Positions 1 through 6,396 of a stretch of DNA of 9,484 nt are shown here, piece by piece. A program made the position numbers and the translations under genes. The DNA comes from Pseudomonadota bacterium (GTDB lineage Bacteria > Pseudomonadota > Alphaproteobacteria > Acetobacterales > Acetobacteraceae): the NCBI GenBank assembly GCA_021826485.1, contig JAKAZX010000136.1:1-9484 (forward strand). Direction: 5' to 3'. A model generated the notes under the pieces. It was not told the origin of the DNA. It did no database searches and worked only from the letters and a program-made list of their open reading frames with translations. Every line of letters starts with the position of its first letter. The stretch's first letter is position 1.

Positions 1-1
1 G

Positions 2-580
2 GCGGTGGCGGGGCTGGTGCGCGTGGAGGCGGGCAGCATCGCCCTGCGCGGGCGGTCGCTGCTGGAGGTGCCGGCGCATGCGCGCATCCGCCAGGGCCTC
101 GGCTTCGTGCCGCAGACGGAAAACGTGTTTGCGGCGCTGACGGTGGCGGAGAACCTGGCGATCGCCGCCGCGGTGCTGCCGCGGGCGCAGCGGGCGGAGC
201 GGATCGAGGCGACCGGCGCGCTGTTTCCCGATCTGCGCGCCGCCTGGCGCGGCGCCGCCGGGCGGCTGTCCGGCGGGCAGCGGCAGATGCTGGCGATCGC
301 GCGGGCGCTGGTGCCGGCGCCGTCGGTGCTGGCGCTGGACGAACCCTCGGCCGGCCTGTCGCCGAAACTGGTGGCGATGGTGATGGCCAAGCTGCGCGAC
401 ATCCGCGGGGCCGGCGTCGCGGTGCTGCTGGTGGAGCAGAACGCCCGCGCCGCGCTGTCGGTCGCCGACCGCGCGGCCATTCTGGTGGCGGGGCAGGTGG
501 CGCATAGCGGTACCGGCACCGCGCTGCTGGACGATCCGGCGGTGGCGGAGCTGTATCTGGGCGGGCGCCGCGCGGCATGA
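2..580 (+). CDS. livF: LivF-type ABC transporter ATP-binding protein (5'-truncated by window edge)
   Basis: This is the ATPase subunit of a branched-chain amino acid/amide (HAAT family) importer, which hydrolyses ATP on the cytoplasmic face to drive the LivH/LivM permeases. The frame is open through the first base, and the visible protein begins within the typical AGLVRVEAGSI stretch that follows the Walker A helix, so Walker A and roughly the first 40 residues lie outside the window. Numbering from base 5, I see the Q-loop region (FVPQTENVF, 34-42), the ABC signature LSGGQ (88-92), Walker B VLALDE (108-113) and the VEQN switch (143-146). VEQN, rather than VEH, is typical of LivF and argues against LivG. 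The stop overlaps the livH start by ATGA (577-580), implying translational coupling. A LivG ATPase and a substrate-binding protein would be expected upstream or elsewhere. The imported substrate cannot be read from the sequence. Confidence 0.93.
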   Translation, partial: AVAGLVRVEAGSIALRGRSLLEVPAHARIRQGLGFVPQTENVFAALTVAENLAIAAAVLPRAQRAERIEATGALFPDLRAAWRGAAGRLSGGQRQMLAIARALVPAPSVLALDEPSAGLSPKLVAMVMAKLRDIRGAGVAVLLVEQNARAALSVADRAAILVAGQVAHSGTGTALLDDPAVAELYLGGRRAA

Positions 581-1470
581 TCGGGCAGATCGTGATCGAC
601 GGCGTCACCTCCGGCGCGATGATCGGCCTGGGCGCGATCGGCCTGACGCTGACCTATGGTCTGTTGCGCTTCGCCAATTTCGCGCATGGCGAGTTCGCCA
701 CCTGGGGCGCCTATGTCGCGCTGGTGGCGGCCGGCGCGCTGGGGACGGCGGCGCCGATCGGGCCGCTGACCTTCGGCTGGCCGCTGATCCTGGCGCTGAT
801 CGTCGGCATGGCGGCGGTGGCGCTGCTGGCGCTGGCGCTGGATGCGGTGCTGTTCCGCCGGCTGCGGCGGCACGGGAACGCGATCGTGCTGGTGATCGCG
901 AGCTTCGGCGCCTCGCTCGCGCTGCGCAGCGCGCTGGAGTTCGGCTTCGGGCCGGAACCGTTCTACTACACGCGCGAGATCGCGATGACGCTGCGGCTGG
1001 CGCCCGGCGTGCGCGCGACCGCGGACCAGATGGTGGTGCTGGCGGTCGCCGTGCTGCTGATGCTGGCGATGCACCTGACGATGACCCGCACGCCGGTCGG
1101 CCGCGCGCTGCGCGCGGTGAGCGAGAACCCCGATCTGGCGCGGCTGGCCGGCATCGACACGGCGCGGGTGGTGCGCGTCACCTGGCTGATGGGCGGCGCG
1201 CTGGCGGCGGCGGCGGGCGTGTTCCTGGGCGTCACCGTGCAGGTGCGGCCGACGATGGGATTCGAGCTGCTGCTGCCGCTGTTCGCCGCGGCGATCCTGG
1301 GCGGCATCGGTAGCGTGCCCGGCGCGATGGTCGGCGGCCTGGTGATCGGCATTGCCGAGGCCGCCTCGGTGCCACTGGTCGGCGCGCAATACCGCGCCGC
1401 GGTCGCCTTCGTCGTGATGCTGGCGATGCTGCTGGTGCGCCCGCGCGGCCTGTTCGGGACGCGCGAATGA
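577..1470 (+). CDS. livH: LivH-type branched-chain amino acid/amide ABC transporter permease
   Basis: This 297-residue hydrophobic protein is one of the two inner-membrane permeases of the HAAT importer. It carries the LivH hallmark NFAHGE (34-39) followed by an aromatic/GAY segment, and about eight hydrophobic segments. The cytoplasmic coupling region reads VGRALRAVSENPDLARLAGI, which is typical of the loop contacting the ATPase. The late glycine-rich ILGGIGSVPGAMVGG segment and the terminal basic LLVRPRGLFG motif are also standard. Its length matches the family's usual 290-300. The ATG at 577 overlaps the livF stop and the gene ends in an ATGA overlap with livM, so the three are one translationally coupled unit. 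No independent Shine-Dalgarno sequence is obvious before the start. The related urea (UrtB) permeases share this fold; nothing here identifies the substrate. Confidence 0.94.
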   Translation: MIGQIVIDGVTSGAMIGLGAIGLTLTYGLLRFANFAHGEFATWGAYVALVAAGALGTAAPIGPLTFGWPLILALIVGMAAVALLALALDAVLFRRLRRHGNAIVLVIASFGASLALRSALEFGFGPEPFYYTREIAMTLRLAPGVRATADQMVVLAVAVLLMLAMHLTMTRTPVGRALRAVSENPDLARLAGIDTARVVRVTWLMGGALAAAAGVFLGVTVQVRPTMGFELLLPLFAAAILGGIGSVPGAMVGGLVIGIAEAASVPLVGAQYRAAVAFVVMLAMLLVRPRGLFGTRE

Positions 1471-2417
1471 CCGGCATCCTCAGCTATCTGTGCTTCTTCG
1501 CCACCGTCGCGCTGATCTACGGCGTGGCGGCGCTGGGGCTGAACCTGCAATGGGGCGGCGCGGGGCTGTTCAATGTCGGCGTCGCGGGGTTCGCGGCGGT
1601 GGGCGCCTATGTCGCGGCGTGGCTGACGGCGGCGCCGGTCGCCTCCCACTGGGGCGGCTTCGCGCTGCCGATCGCGCTCGGCTGGGGCGGGGCGATGCTG
1701 GCGGCGGCGCTGGTCGCCGCGGTGGTCGGCATGGCCACGCTGCGGCTGCGGGCGGACTACCTCGCCATCACCACTTTCGGCGCGGCGGTGACGCTGCAAC
1801 TGCTGGCGCTGAACCTGACGACGCTGACCGGCGGGCCGTTCGGCATCGCCTTCATCCCCAAGCCGTTCGAGGCGCTGGCGTCCCGGCCGCTGGCCTTCGG
1901 CGCCGCCAATCTGGCGCTGGTCGCCGTGGTGGCGGCGCTGGTGTTCTGGGCGCTGGAGCGGCTGACCCGCAGCCCCTGGGGCCGCGTGCTGCGCGCATTG
2001 CGGGAGGATGAGGCGGCGGCGGCGGCGCTGGGCAAGTCGCCCGACCGCTTCCGCCTACAAGCCTTCGTGATCGGCGCCGCGCTGATGGGCCTGTCGGGCG
2101 CCATGCAGGCGCAGTTCTTCGGTTTCATCGCGCCCGACAACTATCTGCCGGTATTGACCTTTCAGGTCTGGGTGATGCTGGTGCTGGGGGGTGCCGGCAA
2201 CAATCGGGGCGCAGTGCTGGGCGCGGTCGTGGTCTGGGCGTTGTGGGCGCTGTCGGGCACGCTTTTCACCGGCCTGCTGCCAAGCGGCTGGCAGGCCCGT
2301 GGTGCGGCGCTGCGGGTGGTGGCGATCGGGGTCGCGCTGGCGCTGGTGCTGCTGCTGCGCCCGCGCGGGCTGATCGGCGAGCGCGCGACCGTCTCGCGCC
2401 ATGTGGAGGAGGGCTGA
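1467..2417 (+). CDS. livM: LivM-type branched-chain amino acid/amide ABC transporter permease
   Basis: This 316-residue protein is the second integral-membrane permease and pairs with LivH. The N-terminal motif NLQWGGAGLFNVGVAGF (26-42) corresponds to the LivM G-x-x-G-L-x-N-x-G-x-x-G-F signature. A conserved TLRLRADYLAITTFG region follows, then the coupling loop (VLRALREDEAAAAALG) and the late VMLVLGGAGNNRGAVLGA segment. The C-terminus ends in LLLRPRGLIGE, as usual for the family, plus a short hydrophilic tail (RATVSRHVEEG). The DNA for that tail also supplies the Shine-Dalgarno sequence of the next gene. The start overlaps the livH stop by ATGA at 1467-1470. The NLQWG version of the motif marks a LivM subgroup distinct from the E. 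coli leucine transporter, so leucine uptake should not be assumed. Confidence 0.94.
   Translation: MTGILSYLCFFATVALIYGVAALGLNLQWGGAGLFNVGVAGFAAVGAYVAAWLTAAPVASHWGGFALPIALGWGGAMLAAALVAAVVGMATLRLRADYLAITTFGAAVTLQLLALNLTTLTGGPFGIAFIPKPFEALASRPLAFGAANLALVAVVAALVFWALERLTRSPWGRVLRALREDEAAAAALGKSPDRFRLQAFVIGAALMGLSGAMQAQFFGFIAPDNYLPVLTFQVWVMLVLGGAGNNRGAVLGAVVVWALWALSGTLFTGLLPSGWQARGAALRVVAIGVALALVLLLRPRGLIGERATVSRHVEEG
2407..2412 (+). promoter_or_regulatory. Strong Shine-Dalgarno sequence for the HAD gene
   Basis: AGGAGG lies 7 nt before the GTG at 2420 and inside the last codons of livM (V-E-E-G). It decides the GTG start for the HAD gene, since no in-frame ATG sits nearby. It suggests the HAD gene has its own efficient initiation as well as coupling to livM. 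Confidence 0.8.
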
Positions 2418-2419
2418 GC

Positions 2420-3091
2420 GTGACCGACGATGTCGTGTTCCTGTTCGACGTGGACAACACCCTGCTGGACAACGACGCGGTGCAGGGCGACCTGCGCGAC
2501 TACCTGGCGCGCGAGCACGGCACCGCCTGCCGCGACCGCTACTGGGAACTGTTCGAGCAGTTGCGCGGCGAGCTCGGCTATGCCGACTATCTCGGCGCGC
2601 TGGAGCGGTTCCGGCTGGAGGATCTGCACGATCCGCGGGTGCTGCGGATGGCGAACTGGCTGATCGACTATCCGTTCGCGGACCGGCTGTACGCCGGCGC
2701 GCTCAGCGTGCTGGACCACGTCCAGCAATGGGGCAGGGCGGTCATCCTGTCGGACGGCGATGCGGTGTTCCAGCCGCGCAAAGTGCATCGCGCCGGGCTG
2801 TGGGACGCGGTCGAGGACCGCGTGCTGATCTATGTCCACAAGGAGGAGGAGCTGGACGACGTGCTGCGCCTGTTCCCGGCACGTCATTATGTGATGATCG
2901 ACGACAAGCTGCGCATCCTGCACGCCATGAAGCGGGCCTGGGGCACGCGCGTTACCACCGTGTTCCCGCGCCAGGGCCATTATGCGACCGATCCGCAGGC
3001 GCTGGCGCAGTATCCGCATGGCGACCGCGCGGTGGACGCGATCGGCGATCTGCGCCACTGGAGCCTCGAGGATTTCGGAGTGAGCCGATGA
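2420..3091 (+). CDS. HAD-superfamily hydrolase
   Basis: This is a soluble cytoplasmic protein of 223 residues, probably a phosphatase or related phosphotransfer enzyme using an aspartyl-phosphate intermediate. All four HAD motifs are visible. Motif I is FDVDNTLLD, with nucleophile D10 and acid/base D12. Motif II is ILSDGD with S111. Motif III is lysine K141 in YVHKEEE. Motif IV is the acidic pair D161-D162 in VMIDDKLR. A helical cap (about residues 20-90) sits between motifs I and II, as in class C1 HADs. The GTG start is chosen for the AGGAGG 7 nt upstream and because motif I follows immediately. It starts 2 nt after livM and overlaps the cupin gene by ATGA, so it belongs to the transporter operon. 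The substrate is unknown. The motifs make the superfamily certain, but the family gives no specific reaction. Confidence 0.9.
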   Translation: MTDDVVFLFDVDNTLLDNDAVQGDLRDYLAREHGTACRDRYWELFEQLRGELGYADYLGALERFRLEDLHDPRVLRMANWLIDYPFADRLYAGALSVLDHVQQWGRAVILSDGDAVFQPRKVHRAGLWDAVEDRVLIYVHKEEELDDVLRLFPARHYVMIDDKLRILHAMKRAWGTRVTTVFPRQGHYATDPQALAQYPHGDRAVDAIGDLRHWSLEDFGVSR

Positions 3092-3579
3092 GCGAGCCGG
3101 AGACGCAGGTTTTCCACCCCGACGGAATGTTCCCCAACTCGTCGCTGCCGGTGCTGATCTACCGGGCGGCGCTGCCGGCCGATGCGGCGGCGATGACGGC
3201 GCATTTCGCCGCCAATGGCTGGACCGGCGCATGGCGCAACGGCATCCACGACTACCACCATTTCCACAGCAACGCGCATGAGGCGCTGGGCATTGCGCGC
3301 GGCGAGGTGCGGGTGATGCTGGGCGGCGCGCAGGGGCAGGAAGTGCGGCTGAGTGCCGGCGATGTCGTGGTGATCCCGGCCGGCGTCGCGCACCGCAATC
3401 TGGGCGGCTCGCCCGACCTGCTGGTGGTCGGCGCCTATCCGGGCGGCGGCCCGTTCGACACGCGGCGCGGCGATCCGACGGAATATGCCGAGACGCTGCG
3501 CAACGCCGCTTCCGTCCCGCCGCCCGCGGCCGATCCGGTGGACGGGGCGGAGGGTGCGCTGGTCCACGACTGGGCCTGA
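3088..3579 (+). CDS. YjlB-like single-domain cupin protein
   Basis: This is a small (163-residue) cytoplasmic cupin, a double-stranded beta-helix that probably binds a metal. Cupin motif 1, G(X5)HXH(X4)E(X6)G, is complete: G52, H58, H60, E65 and G72. Motif 2 supplies G91, P97, G99 and the fourth metal ligand H102 (IPAGVAH). The flanking features FPNSSLPVLIY (15-25), WRNGIHDYHHFHSNAHE (49-65) and VVGAYPGGGP match, as I remember it, the layout of the uncharacterised B. subtilis YjlB family (COG4297). The ATG overlaps the HAD stop, with GGAG at 3077-3080 7 nt upstream. The last 145 nt overlap, on the opposite strand, the 3' end of a glycosyltransferase gene. No enzymatic role is established for the family; dioxygenase, isomerase or sensor functions are all possible. 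Placement behind livFHM and the HAD gene suggests a catabolic or regulatory accessory role. Confidence 0.88.
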   Translation: MSEPETQVFHPDGMFPNSSLPVLIYRAALPADAAAMTAHFAANGWTGAWRNGIHDYHHFHSNAHEALGIARGEVRVMLGGAQGQEVRLSAGDVVVIPAGVAHRNLGGSPDLLVVGAYPGGGPFDTRRGDPTEYAETLRNAASVPPPAADPVDGAEGALVHDWA

Positions 3580-4733
3580 TCGAGCGCCGCGCGGATCGTC
3601 GGCAGCATCGCCTCCGGCCGGTAGCGGGCCTGCACGTCGGCGAAGGCGCGCGCCGCCAGTTCGGGCATCCCCTCCAGCCCGGCGATCGCATCGCGCAGCG
3701 CCACGGGCCAGGCGTAGCTGGGCACCAGGAAGCCGGTCTCGCCATGGCGGATGGCGGCGCGGAATGCGTGCGTCGGTGAGGCGAGGGTAGTGGTGCCGAC
3801 GATCGCCGCCTCGAAGAATTTCAGCTCCGACTTGCAGTTGGTGAAGTCGTTGTCCTGCAGCGGGACGATGTTGAACTCCACGGCGGCGATCAGGCATTGC
3901 AGGCTGAGGTAGTCCTGCAGCGGAAACCGCTCGATCCGTGCAGCGAATTCGGCGAGCGGCCCGGACGGGTCGAGGAAGCCGACGATGCGCAGCACCACCC
4001 GCGCGTCGTCGCGCAGCAGGCTGGCCAGCGCCTCCGCGACGATCGCGAAATCCCGGGCATGCGTCGGCGTGCCGCTGAAATAGCCGATATGGATGCGGCC
4101 GTCGCGCGCCAGGCCGTTCGCCAGTTTCGCTTCATGGCAGCGGAATGACAGGTCGAGCTGCGAACGCTCCAGGAAGTTCGGGATCACCCGCACGTCCATG
4201 CCCGGCATGCAGGCGCGCAGCCGCGCGGCCAGGAAATCATTGGTGACGATCGCCCGGTCGCAGCGCCGCAGCGTCGCGCTGATGCGCCCGACCATCGCGT
4301 GCCAGTGGTCCCACGCGCGATCGTACAGCGGCTGATCCAGCGTGTGCAGCACCAGATGCACATAGTCCGGATCGAACACCAGATCGTCGCAGTCGAAGAT
4401 GCATTCGACGCCGAGGCTGCGCGCCCGGCTGAGCAGCGCGCCCACCGCCTCGTCATAGCGGGTGCGGCAGACGACCAGGGCGGAACAGCGGTCGAGCAGC
4501 GGCAGCAGGCGGGGAATCTCGGCGCGCGTGAACCATGCGGCGGCGCAGTCGGGCGCATCCGCCAGCACCTGCACCATGTTGAACACGCGATAGCGGAACG
4601 TGGACGTGTCCGGCTTCTCGTAGAGATAGGCGACGCGCTGCGCGGCCGGGCGCAGCAGCGCGGCAAGCCGGTCCTCGAACGGCTGCGTCCACGGGTCGCG
4701 GTAGTCGATGCGCGGCAGGGCGGCGGTGAACAT
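3435..4733 (-). CDS. Glycosyltransferase, GT4-like (GT-B fold)
   Basis: This 432-residue protein probably transfers a sugar from a nucleotide-sugar donor during surface polysaccharide or glycan synthesis at the cytoplasmic face of the inner membrane. Visible landmarks are FRYRVFNMVQVL (46-57), FDCDDLVFDPDYV (113-125), a linker ending in VRVIPNFLER (181-190), IGYFSGTPTHARDF (216-229), and the donor-site region NIVPLQDNDF plus KSELKFFEAA (288-310) followed by HGETGFLV (330-337). These fit a GT4-type C-terminal Rossmann domain. The recognisable family portion ends near residue 386. The last 46 residues are Ser/Pro/Gly-rich and lie entirely antisense to the cupin gene, which looks like a read-through extension. 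The start follows the stop of the upstream glycosyltransferase by 3 nt (TGAGGGATG), so it is probably translated by coupling. Donor and acceptor are unknown. Confidence 0.87.
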   Translation of the reverse strand: MFTAALPRIDYRDPWTQPFEDRLAALLRPAAQRVAYLYEKPDTSTFRYRVFNMVQVLADAPDCAAAWFTRAEIPRLLPLLDRCSALVVCRTRYDEAVGALLSRARSLGVECIFDCDDLVFDPDYVHLVLHTLDQPLYDRAWDHWHAMVGRISATLRRCDRAIVTNDFLAARLRACMPGMDVRVIPNFLERSQLDLSFRCHEAKLANGLARDGRIHIGYFSGTPTHARDFAIVAEALASLLRDDARVVLRIVGFLDPSGPLAEFAARIERFPLQDYLSLQCLIAAVEFNIVPLQDNDFTNCKSELKFFEAAIVGTTTLASPTHAFRAAIRHGETGFLVPSYAWPVALRDAIAGLEGMPELAARAFADVQARYRPEAMLPTIRAALDQAQSWTSAPSAPSTGSAAGGGTEAALRSVSAYSVGSPRRVSNGPPPG

Positions 4734-4736
4734 CCC

Positions 4737-6218
4737 TCAGCCGGCCGCGATCCGGTCGAGCACCGGACGGAACGCGGCCTGCCAGTCGCGGTTGAGGCCG
4801 GCGGCATCGTAGTTGCGCCGCCGCGCCGCATCGTCCTCCGCCAGCCGCACGCCGTCGGCCAGTGCCGCGACCAGCGATTCCACGTCGGCATCGGCGCAGA
4901 TGACGTTCGCCGAGTAGTGGTCGAGCGCGCGCTTGCGGCCGTAGCGGTTGGTGACGGCGACGCCGCCGCAGGCCGCGAGATCGAGCGGCGGATAGCTCGG
5001 GTGCGGCGTGTACATCAGACAGAGACCGAGATCGGTCTGCCGCATCAGCGCCGCATAGTCGGACCATGACAGGCCCTGATGCAGCGTCGGCTGCACGCCG
5101 CGCGGCAGCCGCGACTCGTTCAGGTCGCGGCCGACGAACGCGATGTCCCACCGGTCGAGATCGAACACGCCGCGCTCGATTGCGGTGCTGATCACTTCCA
5201 GCCCGCGCAGGTAGAGATTGCGGGGATGGCCGGGCCGCGCATAGAAGATGCAGCGGCGGCGCGCATCCGGCGCGCGTTCCTGCCAGTGGTAGCTGGCGGT
5301 GGGGAAGGCGGGTTCGAACCACGCGGCTTCCCGCGCCAGCCCGTCCTGCTGCATGTGCTCGCACAGCAGCCGCGTGTTGACGGCGAAGCGCAGGCCGGGA
5401 GTCGCCAGATGTTCGGCGCACATCAGGTGCAGGTCGCCGTGCGGATAGAACATCCGCTCATCCTCCTGCAGCATGTGAACGATGCGCCGCGGCGCGACCG
5501 CCTGCAACAGGTTCGCGGTGTTCCACCAGGCGGTGGTGACGAACATCTCGGCATCGCCGATGTCGATGTCGCGGGCATCGCCGCTGCGCCGGTCGGCGAA
5601 CTCGGTGGCGATGTTGGCGGGCGGCGCGATGCCGTGCGCCCGCAGCACCGCGGCGGCGGCGTCCGGCAGCGGCGGGCGGGTTTCGGTGACGATGCGCAGC
5701 GCCGCCCCGCGCCGTTCGGCGAGCAGAGTGGCGAACAGGATCGCGGTCGCCACGCCGCCGAACAGGCTTTCCGGCCCCAGGCTGTCGGTCAGCAGCGTGA
5801 CCCGCGACGGCCCGGCGCTCGGTGCGCGGAAGCCGCGCAGCGGCACCAGCCCGGCGCCGCGCACGCGCGCCCGCGCAAGTTCGGCGGCATCCGCGCCGCG
5901 TCCCTCCTTCGCGCCGTGGCGCAGGTAGTGCAGCAGCGGGTTCAGCCCGGCGCGCGCCACGTCGGGGTTGCGGTCCAGATAGGCGCGGGTGACGAAGCGC
6001 GGCCCGGGGTCGCGGCCCTCGGCGGCGCCGGTGCGCAGATAGTGGCGCAGCGGATCGAAGCCGGAGGCGGCGACATCGGGATAATTCCCCCGATACCACG
6101 CTGCGTCGAACAGCCCGGACCGGCGGATCAGCGCGGCCGCCCGGCGCAGCCGCAATTCGGCGAGTGCCTGGCGCGGCGAGAACGTCATCAGGGCGCGCCA
6201 GCGGCGTCCTGAAGCCAT
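4737..6218 (-). CDS. WsaF-like glycosyltransferase with N-terminal PDV/HYL repeats
   Basis: This is a 493-residue probable glycosyltransferase. It begins with two imperfect repeats of about 36 residues, FDAAWYRGNYPDVA through GAAEGRDP (37-71) and RAYLDRNPDVA through GAKEGRG (78-108). Repeats of this type precede glycosyltransferase domains in many alphaproteobacterial polysaccharide clusters. The catalytic part resembles rhamnosyltransferase WsaF: LTDSL and FGGVATA (143-159), TAWWNTA (229-235), QEDERMFYPHGD (251-262), the donor-domain start FYARPGHPRNLYLRG (325-339), and HPSYPPLDLAACGG (406-419). The frame is open upstream to an ATG at 6347. I chose 6218 because AGGGG lies 9 nt upstream and because the added 43 residues are low-complexity. 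The gene is cotranscribed with the glycosyltransferase downstream. Its sugar donor may be a deoxyhexose by family analogy, but this is not shown. Confidence 0.87.
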   Translation of the reverse strand: MASGRRWRALMTFSPRQALAELRLRRAAALIRRSGLFDAAWYRGNYPDVAASGFDPLRHYLRTGAAEGRDPGPRFVTRAYLDRNPDVARAGLNPLLHYLRHGAKEGRGADAAELARARVRGAGLVPLRGFRAPSAGPSRVTLLTDSLGPESLFGGVATAILFATLLAERRGAALRIVTETRPPLPDAAAAVLRAHGIAPPANIATEFADRRSGDARDIDIGDAEMFVTTAWWNTANLLQAVAPRRIVHMLQEDERMFYPHGDLHLMCAEHLATPGLRFAVNTRLLCEHMQQDGLAREAAWFEPAFPTASYHWQERAPDARRRCIFYARPGHPRNLYLRGLEVISTAIERGVFDLDRWDIAFVGRDLNESRLPRGVQPTLHQGLSWSDYAALMRQTDLGLCLMYTPHPSYPPLDLAACGGVAVTNRYGRKRALDHYSANVICADADVESLVAALADGVRLAEDDAARRRNYDAAGLNRDWQAAFRPVLDRIAAG

Positions 6219-6227
6219 CGGCGATAT

Positions 6228-6232
6228 CCCCT
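6228..6232 (-). promoter_or_regulatory. Shine-Dalgarno sequence for the WsaF-like gene
   Basis: On the minus strand AGGGG lies 9 nt before the ATG at 6218. The other in-frame ATGs at 6188, 6251 and 6347 lack a well-placed purine-rich site (the nearest one to 6188 is about 18 nt away). It therefore decides the start. Confidence 0.6.
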
Positions 6233-6280
6233 GCTGCGATGTGCGCACCATGCCACGCCCGACGCGGCCTCGCCAGGGAG

Positions 6281-6302
6281 GGCAGGCGGCAGGCAGGCGG
6301 CA
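6281..6302. repeat. Perfect 11-bp tandem duplication in divergent intergenic region
   Basis: GGCAGGCGGCA occurs twice head-to-tail with no spacer and no mismatch, at 6281-6291 and 6292-6302. The unit equals about one helical turn. It lies upstream of both the minus-strand glycosyltransferase operon (start 6218) and the plus-strand Hint gene (start 6397). A regulatory role is inference; simple slippage duplication in GC-rich DNA would look the same. Confidence 0.75.
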
Positions 6303-6345
6303 TGAAATCGCTTTCAGCACTGATACGGAACGTCTAGCATGGCTC
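6303..6345. promoter_or_regulatory. AT-richer island, possible divergent promoter region
   Basis: This is the most AT-rich patch of the 178-nt gap between the glycosyltransferase operon and the Hint gene, so it is the likeliest place for promoters. On the plus strand TAGCAT (6335-6340) resembles a -10 element, but the sequence about 17 nt upstream (TTTCAG) is a poor -35. On the minus strand TAGACG is a partial -35 match without a convincing -10. I cannot assign a transcription start. Confidence 0.25.
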
Positions 6346-6396
6346 ACGGCCCGGTGAGGCGAGGCGACAAGCGGGGCCGCCGGCGCCGGAGGGGCG

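Noticed and set aside
966..1799. Minus-strand open frame of 277 codons opposite livH/livM
   Set aside because: It is antisense to well-conserved permeases and has no domain or ribosome site; a GC-bias shadow.
2162..3745. Long minus-strand open frame of 527 codons across livM, HAD and cupin
   Set aside because: It is antisense to three genes with clear family motifs, Arg/Pro/Ala/His-rich and without recognisable domains; typical of the empty frames in very GC-rich DNA.
5079..6212. Plus-strand open frame of 377 codons opposite the WsaF-like gene
   Set aside because: The translation is a low-complexity Arg/Gln/Ala/Gly mix, while the minus strand encodes a motif-rich glycosyltransferase over the same bases.
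6219..6347. Start of the WsaF-like gene at the ATG at 6347
   Set aside because: The extra 43 residues are low-complexity, cover the tandem repeat and lack a ribosome site, whereas 6218 has AGGGG at good spacing; not fully excluded.
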